Origin: Desulfobacterales bacterium
Lineage (GTDB): Bacteria; Desulfobacterota; Desulfobacteria; Desulfobacterales; C00003060
DNA length: 5,271 nt
Reading direction: 5' to 3'
Assembly: GCA_020347085.1 (NCBI GenBank)
Contig: CP070769.1
Span: 1,414,971 to 1,420,241, forward strand
The notes beneath the pieces are model-generated. The model was not told the origin of the DNA, did not search any database, and was given only the letters and a program-made list of their open reading frames with translations. Shown here one piece after another: positions 1 to 5,271 of the stretch. A program made the translations under genes and the position numbers. How positions within the stretch are numbered: the stretch's first letter is position 1; each line of letters opens with the position of its first letter.

Positions 1-721
1 CACCAACGAGACCTACCATCTTCCCATCACTATCCCGGAGGGGTGCCTTGACAGTATCGAAGAAAGTTTCCGTTCCGTCCCCAAACGTGGCTTTTTCTTC
101 AAAACGCAGCGTCCTACCACCCTTCACTACCTGTTCGTCACCACTCCGGCAAGCATCCGCCAGGTCTGCAGGAAACAGTTCAGTGTCCGTTCTACCTACG
201 ATCTCCGATTGTTTCAGACCCACTAACTTCTGAAACGCCCTATTTACAACCAGGTTGCGACCTTGGGTATCCTTGAAATAGACCACGTCCGGAATCGCTT
301 GAATGAGGGTGTTCAAGCGTGCGCTGGTTTCTCTGATGGCTGCCTCCGCCCGCCTGCGCTCGCCAATCCTTTCCTCTTCAATCTGAAAGATATCCCAGAA
401 AAGGCGAGCAGCGACATGGTCCATGAATCGAACATGTTCCGGTTTGGTTTGAGGAATCTCGTTGGCTATCTTATCACGGCCTGTTAGCTCAATAATCATG
501 TGGAGATCTTTGAGGTTGTATAGATCGCGATAGTCCGCTGTTGTGTAAATCCCTCTTCCCTGGGCGTACCTGTAACCGATTGCATCTTGATTGTGATCTG
601 CTACCCCGATAACTTTCATGCGGAGTCGCTTGAGTTTTTCGGTCAGGATCATCTCCATAACCGCCTTGCACCCACGACCACCGCCGACAATGCCGACATT
701 GATTGTCTCAGACTGTCTCAT
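1..721 (-). CDS. Rossmann-fold/PAS sensory protein, C-terminus outside window
   Basis: I translated 240 codons from ATG at 721; the frame is still open at base 1, so the protein is partial. Residues 7-110 look like a Rossmann dinucleotide-binding domain: a strand then GIVGGGRG (10-17), a second strand ending in Asp42 (VIGVAD), the acidic residue that often contacts NAD ribose, and IIELTG (76-81), resembling homoserine-dehydrogenase or Gfo/Idh/MocA N-terminal domains. No catalytic C-terminal dehydrogenase domain follows. Instead a charged helix (about 112-135, EEERIGERRRAEAAI) leads to a PAS domain (about 136-240) with AIPDVVYFKD, VGRTDTELFP and the closing VKAPLRDSDGKMVGLVG. PAS proteins of this type usually continue into more PAS domains, a histidine kinase or a GGDEF domain, but the output is not visible. 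Probably cytoplasmic, since no signal peptide or membrane segment is seen. The start is supported by AAAGGA 7 nt upstream and an in-frame TGA at 746-748. Domain calls are by eye; the ligand is unknown. Confidence 0.85.
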   Translation of the reverse strand, partial: MRQSETINVGIVGGGRGCKAVMEMILTEKLKRLRMKVIGVADHNQDAIGYRYAQGRGIYTTADYRDLYNLKDLHMIIELTGRDKIANEIPQTKPEHVRFMDHVAARLFWDIFQIEEERIGERRRAEAAIRETSARLNTLIQAIPDVVYFKDTQGRNLVVNRAFQKLVGLKQSEIVGRTDTELFPADLADACRSGDEQVVKGGRTLRFEEKATFGDGTETFFDTVKAPLRDSDGKMVGLVG

Positions 722-728
722 CAGCTGG

Positions 729-734
729 TCCTTT
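729..734 (-). promoter_or_regulatory. Ribosome binding site of the Rossmann-PAS gene
   Basis: AAAGGA on the minus strand ends 7 nt before the ATG at 721. This is ideal Shine-Dalgarno spacing. It selects this start over an out-of-frame ATG at 747-749. Confidence 0.7.
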
Positions 735-745
735 GGTAACGGTGT

Positions 746-874
746 TCATAACCGACGACCTTTGTTCCTTATGGTGAGAAAACCTTCAGACGTTAATTGC
801 AGGAATTTGGCCTCAGCCTGTTGACGGGAAAGGCCGTGAAGTGCCTTTACGTCTTGCTGAACCCAACACGTCAC
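746..874 (-). CDS. Possible 42-residue winged-helix-like small protein or remnant
   Basis: A GTG at 874 lies directly after the argJ stop TAA and opens a frame of 42 residues ending in TGA at 746-748. The peptide contains VKALHGLSRQQAEAKF followed by LTSEGFLTIRNKGRRL. This resembles the recognition helix and wing of small winged-helix regulators (Crp/MarR style 'GLSR...L..EGFL..R.KGR'). The first helices and any ligand domain are absent, so if real it is either a very small DNA-binding protein or the tail of a decayed regulator. No clear Shine-Dalgarno precedes the GTG, so expression would need coupling to argJ termination. It shares a reading frame with both argJ and the Rossmann-PAS gene. 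It could equally be non-coding spacer; the HTH resemblance is by eye only. Confidence 0.3.
   Translation of the reverse strand: MTCWVQQDVKALHGLSRQQAEAKFLQLTSEGFLTIRNKGRRL
768..796 (-). promoter_or_regulatory. Weak candidate promoter for the Rossmann-PAS gene
   Basis: On the minus strand TTAACG (791-796) and CATAAG (768-773) are separated by 17 nt. Each matches 4 of 6 consensus sigma70 positions. The -10 lies 46 nt before the ATG at 721. A match of this quality occurs often by chance, so it is only a candidate for expression independent of argJ. Confidence 0.22.
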
Positions 875-2095
875 TTATGATCGGTACGCAGCGTTGACCT
901 GCACGTAATCCGTGGAAAGATCGCAGGTATGGATAGTTGCACCTTCGCTGCCCATTTTCAGATCAATGGTAATTGTGAAACGATCGCCCTTCAGAACTGT
1001 GGTAGCGGCCTCCTCCGCCTGTTTGCCAATACCCTCTCCGTCCCTTACCACGTACACGTCCTCAAAAACGATATCAATCGTTTCCGGATTAATCGGCACA
1101 CCAGCCCGTCCTACAGCAGCCATAATGCGGCCCCAGTTAGCGTCCTCCCCAAAGAGGGCCGTCTTCACCAGGGGAGAGTTGGCAACCGTGTATGCTACCT
1201 GCCTCGCATCATCCGCATTTGACGCTCCTTCTACATGGATGCTCACCAGTTTGGTTGCCCCTTCTCCATCTTTAACGATCTGTAGAGCAAGCGTGAAGAG
1301 GACCTCATTCAGGACTTTCTGAAATGCCGTGGCGCATGAAGCCTCTCTTAGGCTTAGGCCAGACAGGCCGTTGGCAAGAAGAAGGACGGTGTCGTTGGTG
1401 CTGGTGTCGCCATCGACTGTGATCGCGTTAAACGATGTCGCCACCGCCTCCTTCAGGGCAGGTATTAAAAGGTCTTGCTTCGCACCGATGTCCGTACAGA
1501 GCAAACACAGCATGGTCGCCATATCCGGATGAATCATTCCAGCCCCTTTGGCCACGCCCCCCACGGTAAATACCTTGCCCGCGATATAACCCTGTTTTGA
1601 GAAAATTTTGGGAAAGGTAACTGTTGTCATGATAGCTTCGGCCATGTCATAAAACCCTGAGCCGTTGAGCTGACCGACAAGTTTCGGCATTGCAACTTCA
1701 ATAGCCGAAACGTTGAGGCGCTGGCCGATAACACCTGTGGATGCCACTAGCACCAGCTCCTCAGGTATCCCGAGGGCGACGGCAGCAACACGCGCAACAG
1801 CTTCGGCATCTTCGATGCCTCGTCTACCTGTACACGCATTGGCGTTGCCACTGTTTGCCACAATGGCCTGACAACGCCCGGTCTTAATCCGCTCTTTATC
1901 AAGGAGCACGGGAGCTGCCTGGACGAGATTGGTTGTAAAAACTCCGGCAGCACAGGCAGACACTTCAGAGAAGATCATGCCTAGATCCTTCTTGCCGTCC
2001 TTTTTTAGCCCGGAAGTCACGGCACCAGCAACAAATCCTGGAACTTTCAGAGCAGGGCCAGGATTATTCTTAAACAACGATGCTGAGTTTTTCAT
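875..2095 (-). CDS. argJ: Arginine biosynthesis protein ArgJ (ornithine acetyltransferase)
   Basis: ArgJ moves the acetyl group from N-acetylornithine to glutamate, giving ornithine and N-acetylglutamate and recycling the acetyl group in arginine synthesis. Some members also make N-acetylglutamate from acetyl-CoA; sequence alone does not settle which type this is. It is a cytoplasmic Ntn-hydrolase-fold enzyme that cuts itself into alpha and beta chains. At 406 residues it is full length. Visible landmarks are NSGNANACTG (81-90), STGVIG (119-124, oxyanion-hole Thr120/Gly121), KGAGMIHPDMATML (183-196) with the expected self-cleavage nucleophile Thr194, VDGDTSTNDT (227-236), DGEGATK (276-282) with Glu278, ANWGRI (319-324) and the C-terminal STDYVQVNAAYRS. 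The usual TTDT motif reads TTVT here (Val159). ATG 2095 is the only plausible start: no ATG, GTG or TTG lies between it and the upstream in-frame TGA. Its only Shine-Dalgarno-like stretch, AAGGG, sits just 1 nt before it. It follows secA by 97 nt. Confidence 0.97.
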   Translation of the reverse strand: MKNSASLFKNNPGPALKVPGFVAGAVTSGLKKDGKKDLGMIFSEVSACAAGVFTTNLVQAAPVLLDKERIKTGRCQAIVANSGNANACTGRRGIEDAEAVARVAAVALGIPEELVLVASTGVIGQRLNVSAIEVAMPKLVGQLNGSGFYDMAEAIMTTVTFPKIFSKQGYIAGKVFTVGGVAKGAGMIHPDMATMLCLLCTDIGAKQDLLIPALKEAVATSFNAITVDGDTSTNDTVLLLANGLSGLSLREASCATAFQKVLNEVLFTLALQIVKDGEGATKLVSIHVEGASNADDARQVAYTVANSPLVKTALFGEDANWGRIMAAVGRAGVPINPETIDIVFEDVYVVRDGEGIGKQAEEAATTVLKGDRFTITIDLKMGSEGATIHTCDLSTDYVQVNAAYRS

Positions 2096-2096
2096 G

Positions 2097-2101
2097 CCCT
2101 T
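2097..2101 (-). promoter_or_regulatory. Unusually close ribosome binding site of argJ
   Basis: AAGGG on the minus strand ends 1 nt before the argJ ATG, much tighter than the usual 5-9 nt. No better site is seen upstream and no better start inside the gene; codon 7 is TTG but is poorly placed. Translation may be weak or rely on other signals. Confidence 0.35.
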
Positions 2102-2117
2102 ATGTAAGTGAGAGATC

Positions 2118-2181
2118 TTGCAAGTTACCGGTTGTGAGTTTCTCGTTCAAGTTCGTTCCATGCAACCCGCAACTCGCAACC
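2118..2181. repeat. Converging arrays of a degenerate 7-bp repeat forming an imperfect inverted repeat
   Basis: On the minus strand 2160-2180 is three tandem heptamers, GTTGCGA, GTTGCGG and GTTGCAT. On the plus strand 2118-2145 is four looser heptamers, TTGCAAG, TTACCGG, TTGTGAG and TTTCTCG, followed by shortened units (TTCAAG, TTCG, TTCC). The arms point toward each other. GGTTGTGAGTT (2130-2140) can pair with AACTCGCAACC (2171-2181) over 11 positions, with one G.U in plus-strand RNA or one C.A mismatch in minus-strand RNA, around a 30-nt loop. It fills most of the secA-argJ spacer. No T-run follows on the transcribed strand, so it does not look like a rho-independent terminator. It may be a copy of a dispersed intergenic repeat family or an mRNA-processing hairpin. 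Confidence 0.6.
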
Positions 2182-2192
2182 TGAGACTTTCC

Positions 2193-5033
2193 CTATTTAC
2201 CACAACATTTCTTATATTTCTTTCCACTTCCGCACGGGCAGGGTTGATTGCGGCCAACCTTCTCTTTAGAACGGCGCACCGGTTGTTTGGCAACCTCACC
2301 ACCATGTGAATAGACCAGCTTTTCCTGCTCCGCCTTTTCCCGCGCAGCGATCTCTTCAGGTCGAGCAAGCTGAACACGAAACAGAAACTTCACCGTTTCT
2401 TCCTTAATGCGCTCAACCATCTCCATGAACATCGCGAAACCTTCCCGCTTGTATACCACGAGCGGGTCTTGCTGGGCGTAACCGCGGAGCCCTATCCCCT
2501 CTTTCAGATGATCCATGGCAAGGAGATGCTCCTTCCAGAGATTGTCCACAACCTGAAGCACGATCATCTGTTCCAGCTTTCGAAACTCCTCCCCCCCAAA
2601 GGTCGTTTCCTTTTCCTCATATATCTTCATAGCCGACTCAAAGATCGACTCTGCCAGCCCATCCCGAGTGAGGCCGTCTATGGTGGCGCGGTCTACCTTG
2701 AACTGGAACCCAAACTGGAAATAAGCAGCTTCTCTCAGGCCTTTCCAATCCCACTCTTCGGGAAGGACTTTCTCATCCGCAAACCTGTGGGCGATCTTTT
2801 CGGATAACTCCCTTATCATCTCCTCAATGGCAGGCCTGAGGCTTTCCCCGGCCAAGGCCTCCCGGCGTTGCTTGTATATCACCTCGCGTTGCTGATTCAT
2901 AACATCATCATACTTCAGAAGCTGTTTGCGTATTTCAAAGTTGTGGGCTTCTACCTTGCGCTGGGCATTCTCTATAGCCTTGCTAATCATCCCGTGCTCA
3001 ATCGGCTCCCCTTCCTCCATGCCAAGCCGTGCCATGATCGACCCCATACGCTCGCCCCCGAATATACGCAGCAGATCGTCTTCCATGGAGAGATAAAATC
3101 GTGAGGTCCCCTCGTCTCCCTGACGGCCGGATCGGCCTCGTAGCTGGTTGTCAATACGTCGGCTTTCATGCCTTTCCGTTCCGAGGATGTGCAGGCCCCC
3201 GAGTTCCTTGACCCCTTCCCCGAGGACAATGTCCGTGCCGCGCCCAGCCATATTTGTAGATATGGTAACATTTCCTTTTTGGCCCGCCATGGCCACAATT
3301 TCAGCCTCCCGCTCGTGATTCTTAGCGTTTAAAACTTCGTGCTTGATCCTGGTTTTGGTGAGCATTCGACTCAACTTTTCCGATTTCTCAATAGAAATGG
3401 TCCCAACAAGCACGGGCTGCCCCTTCTTGTGAAGTTCTTCTATTTCCTCGACTGCGGCCTTGAATTTTTCGGCTTCAGTCTTGTAGATAACGTCCGCATA
3501 GTCGATCCGAATCATCGCTTCGTTCGTTGGAATGACGATGACATCCAAATCGTAGATCTTCTTGAACTCGGCAGCTTCGGTGTCAGCGGTACCGGTCATG
3601 CCGGCCAATTTGTCATACATTCTGAAGTAATTCTGGAAGGTGATGGTCGCCAAGGTCTGGTTCTCCTCAGCCACTGCCACCCCCTCTTTGGCCTCAACGG
3701 CCTGATGCAACCCGTCGCTCCAGCGTCTGCCAGGCATCATTCGGCCGGTGAACTCGTCCACGATGACCACCTGCCCATCCTTGACCACGTATTGCACGTC
3801 CTTTTCGAATAACCAGTAAGCCTTGATCAGCTGCCGCGTGACATGAAACCGCTCGGAGGCTTCACGGTAGAAAGCTTCGGCCTTACGGCGCTGTATCCTC
3901 TTTTCCATGCTGGTTAACTCATTGTTTTCATCGATCTTGTGCAACTCCTCGTCGAGGTCGGGTACGATGTAATCATCAGCATGCCCCCCATAGATAAGTT
4001 TGAGCCCTTTCTCGGTGAGTTCTACGAGATTCTGACTCTCATCAATGGTGCACAGAAGGTCTTGATCAATCTGGGGAAGTAATTTCTCGGTGGAAAGCTG
4101 GCCTTCGAGTTTATCGAGCCTTTTCTTCAACCCTGTCAGCTTTGCAATCAAATCCAGAAATCGCGTATTCTTGGGATCCCCCCGTTTGACCTTTAGCAAG
4201 AGTTCAAGGACGCCATCTGTGTCACCCTCTTCCTCGAGGCCTTTCATGGCCTTGTCCAGCATGGTGCGTATGATGCGATCCTGGTGCTGTTTCAGCTTGA
4301 TAACCTGTGGCTTTACTTCCTCATAGAGTCTATCACCAGCATGTTCAACCGGGCCTGAAATAATCAGCGGTGTCCGGGCCTCGTCTATCAGGATACTATC
4401 CACCTCATCTACGATGGCATAATAGAGTTCCCTTTGCACCATCGATTCTAAGGTGAACTTCATGTTATCACGCAGGTAGTCAAACCCGAACTCGTTGTTT
4501 GTTCCGTAAGTAATATCAGCGTTATAGGCTTCTTGGCGTTGAGAGTCGTCCAGCCCGTGGACAATCGTAGCCACTGAGAGGCCCAAAAAACGGTAGATGC
4601 TGCCCATCCACTCAGTATCCCGCCGGGCTAAGTAGTCATTGACAGTTATCACATGCACACCGCCCCCGGTCAGGGCATTCAGATAGGCTGGGAGGGTGGC
4701 TGCAAGGGTCTTTCCTTCACCGGTCTTCATTTCAGCAATCTTTCCCTGATGGAGCACAATCCCCCCAATCAGCTGAACGTCAAAGTGGCGCATCTTTAAA
4801 GTACGCACCGAGGCTTCTCGAACCACGGCATAGGCCTCTGGAAGAAGTTCATCCAAGGAGGCACCCTGATCAATTCGTTTCTTGAAAGCTTGGGTTTTAG
4901 CCCTTAACTGTTCATCACTCAGAGCCTGCATTTCAGGCTCCAGAGCATTAATCTGTTCTACGATCGGTTTTAGCTTGTTAAGCTCTCGCTCGTTCTTGCT
5001 TCCGAACACCTTTTTCAATACATTGCCAATCAT
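2193..5033 (-). CDS. secA: Preprotein translocase ATPase SecA
   Basis: SecA is the motor that binds unfolded preproteins and drives them through the SecYEG channel by ATP hydrolysis, moving between cytosol and inner membrane. At 946 residues it is somewhat longer than E. coli SecA. Landmarks in order are Walker A MKTGEGKT (102-109), TYGTNNEFGFDYLRDN (175-190), Walker B VDEVD (208-212), the preprotein cross-linking domain from about 225 to 375, VDEFTGRMMPGRRWSDGLHQ (425-444), AGMTGTA (477-483), STNMAGRGTDIVLGEG (592-607), QLRGRSGRQGD (630-640), YDDVMNQQREV (708-718) in the helical scaffold, LWKEHLLAMDHLKEGIGLRG (832-851) near the two-helix finger, and a C-terminal SEC-C zinc site with Cys932, Cys934, Cys943 and Cys944, which in relatives binds SecB and/or lipid. 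The cross-linking domain has about 60 extra, mostly helical residues (roughly 252-317). ATG 5033 is the only ATG/GTG/TTG after the in-frame TAG at 5094-5096. No key residue is missing. Confidence 0.99.
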   Translation of the reverse strand: MIGNVLKKVFGSKNERELNKLKPIVEQINALEPEMQALSDEQLRAKTQAFKKRIDQGASLDELLPEAYAVVREASVRTLKMRHFDVQLIGGIVLHQGKIAEMKTGEGKTLAATLPAYLNALTGGGVHVITVNDYLARRDTEWMGSIYRFLGLSVATIVHGLDDSQRQEAYNADITYGTNNEFGFDYLRDNMKFTLESMVQRELYYAIVDEVDSILIDEARTPLIISGPVEHAGDRLYEEVKPQVIKLKQHQDRIIRTMLDKAMKGLEEEGDTDGVLELLLKVKRGDPKNTRFLDLIAKLTGLKKRLDKLEGQLSTEKLLPQIDQDLLCTIDESQNLVELTEKGLKLIYGGHADDYIVPDLDEELHKIDENNELTSMEKRIQRRKAEAFYREASERFHVTRQLIKAYWLFEKDVQYVVKDGQVVIVDEFTGRMMPGRRWSDGLHQAVEAKEGVAVAEENQTLATITFQNYFRMYDKLAGMTGTADTEAAEFKKIYDLDVIVIPTNEAMIRIDYADVIYKTEAEKFKAAVEEIEELHKKGQPVLVGTISIEKSEKLSRMLTKTRIKHEVLNAKNHEREAEIVAMAGQKGNVTISTNMAGRGTDIVLGEGVKELGGLHILGTERHESRRIDNQLRGRSGRQGDEGTSRFYLSMEDDLLRIFGGERMGSIMARLGMEEGEPIEHGMISKAIENAQRKVEAHNFEIRKQLLKYDDVMNQQREVIYKQRREALAGESLRPAIEEMIRELSEKIAHRFADEKVLPEEWDWKGLREAAYFQFGFQFKVDRATIDGLTRDGLAESIFESAMKIYEEKETTFGGEEFRKLEQMIVLQVVDNLWKEHLLAMDHLKEGIGLRGYAQQDPLVVYKREGFAMFMEMVERIKEETVKFLFRVQLARPEEIAAREKAEQEKLVYSHGGEVAKQPVRRSKEKVGRNQPCPCGSGKKYKKCCGK

Positions 5034-5044
5034 GATGCGAAAAG

Positions 5045-5051
5045 CTTCCTC
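5045..5051 (-). promoter_or_regulatory. Ribosome binding site of secA
   Basis: GAGGAAG on the minus strand precedes ATG 5033 with 11 nt between the end of the motif and the start codon. This is a strong match but slightly distant. No alternative start lies closer to it. Confidence 0.55.
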
Positions 5052-5086
5052 ACTTTTGGGCTCCGATTGATTGACCCAGTTTTGGG
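5051..5086 (-). repeat. Short direct repeat and small hairpin in the secA leader
   Basis: In the minus-strand leader, CCCAAAACTG (5077-5086) and CCCAAAAGTG (5051-5060) are a 10-bp direct repeat with one mismatch, 26 bp apart. The first copy also forms a tiny hairpin, CCCA-AAAC-TGGG (5075-5086), at the predicted 5' end of the mRNA. The second copy overlaps the start of the ribosome binding site. Possible operator or leader element; chance is not excluded. Confidence 0.3.
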
Positions 5087-5092
5087 AAAAAA

Positions 5093-5121
5093 ACTATATC
5101 AGAGAATCGAAACGCTAACAA
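5093..5121 (-). promoter_or_regulatory. Sigma70-type promoter of secA
   Basis: On the minus strand a -35 TTGTTA (5116-5121, 4 of 6 consensus) and a -10 TATAGT (5093-5098, 5 of 6) are separated by exactly 17 nt. The -10 is preceded by TGA, giving an extended -10 (TGnTATAGT). A start near 5086 would leave a leader of about 53 nt before the secA ATG. No other promoter this good was seen in the window, so it may drive secA, argJ and the genes beyond. Confidence 0.65.
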
Positions 5122-5271
5122 GATACCATCCATTACGTAGCCTATCAATGAACAGCCAATAAACACGTTTCCCGTTCACAAATCAGGCACTCTTCCGGAA
5201 AGTCCCCCCACCAGCAGCAGAACACATGGCTTTTCGTTGGGGCCCTGAGGTTCCACGCGTCCCGCAGACGA
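5122..5271. other. Region upstream of the secA promoter, no gene supported
   Basis: Two minus-strand frames are open from the window edge, ending in TGA at 5176-5178 (31 residues) and at 5145-5147 (41 residues). Either could be the tail of a gene lying beyond the window. The 41-residue frame is cysteine-rich near its end (EECLICERETC). A plus-strand ATG at 5226 opens a frame (MAFRWGPEVP...) to the edge but lacks a ribosome binding site. None is recognisable. No SecM-like arrest leader is seen before secA. A perfect 8-bp palindrome TTCCGGAA lies at 5193-5200. Confidence 0.4.

Noticed and set aside
489..671. 60-residue minus-strand frame overlapping the sensor gene
   Set aside because: It is out of frame with the Rossmann-PAS reading, which is continuous over 240 codons with clear domain motifs.
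618..824. 68-residue plus-strand frame across the start of the sensor gene
   Set aside because: Antisense to the Rossmann glycine loop and the sensor ribosome binding site; no family resemblance.
810..836. Terminator hairpin after argJ (GGCCT...AGGCC)
   Set aside because: Only a 5-bp stem with a 17-nt loop and no T-run on the transcribed strand.
912..1322. 136-residue plus-strand open frame inside argJ
   Set aside because: It lies entirely opposite argJ, whose motifs are unambiguous, and its translation has low-complexity Ser/Pro/Thr content typical of an antisense shadow.
2113..2150. Promoter for argJ in the secA-argJ spacer
   Set aside because: TTGAAC with a 17-nt spacer meets only TAACTT (3/6), and TTGCAA has no -10 at usable spacing; too weak to call.
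2147..2377. 76-residue minus-strand frame spanning the end of secA and the repeat spacer
   Set aside because: Mostly an alternate frame of the SecA C-terminus, very Arg-rich, and running into the heptamer repeat.
3339..3812. 157-residue plus-strand open frame inside secA
   Set aside because: Antisense to conserved SecA motifs (IVDEFTGR, AGMTGTA); no recognisable domain and no ribosome binding site reason to prefer it.
5226..5271. Divergent plus-strand gene starting at the right edge
   Set aside because: Only 15 codons visible, no Shine-Dalgarno and no recognisable sequence.

Overview
The window is an ordinary bacterial chromosomal segment in which every supported gene lies on the minus strand. 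Read in the direction of transcription (right to left) the order is: a short spacer with a good sigma70-type promoter, secA (protein-export ATPase, complete), a ~97-bp spacer containing a degenerate 7-bp repeat, argJ (arginine biosynthesis, complete), a ~150-bp gap with a possible 42-residue winged-helix-like reading frame, and the 5' part of a signalling gene that runs off the left edge. That last gene encodes a Rossmann-type nucleotide-binding domain fused to a PAS domain. It has no stop codon inside the window.

The organism cannot be named from this sequence. A SecA with a zinc-binding C-terminus and an enlarged preprotein cross-linking domain, secA next to argJ (an arrangement I recall from Geobacter-type bacteria), a Rossmann-PAS sensor and a TTGC-rich heptamer repeat between genes all suggest a Desulfobacterota-, NC10- or Acidobacteria-like lineage. 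This is inference and weak.

Layout: 1-721 Rossmann-PAS protein (partial); 722-874 gap with small frame and weak promoter candidate; 875-2095 argJ; 2096-2192 repeat spacer; 2193-5033 secA; 5034-5121 secA leader and promoter; 5122-5271 no supported gene. The genes share orientation and have short gaps with no obvious rho-independent terminator, so one transcript starting upstream of secA could cover all of them. The functions (export, arginine synthesis, signalling) are not one pathway, so co-orientation may reflect inherited order rather than a joint job. I found no complete new system. The least explained parts are the Rossmann-PAS fusion, the small frame in front of it, and the converging heptamer arrays.
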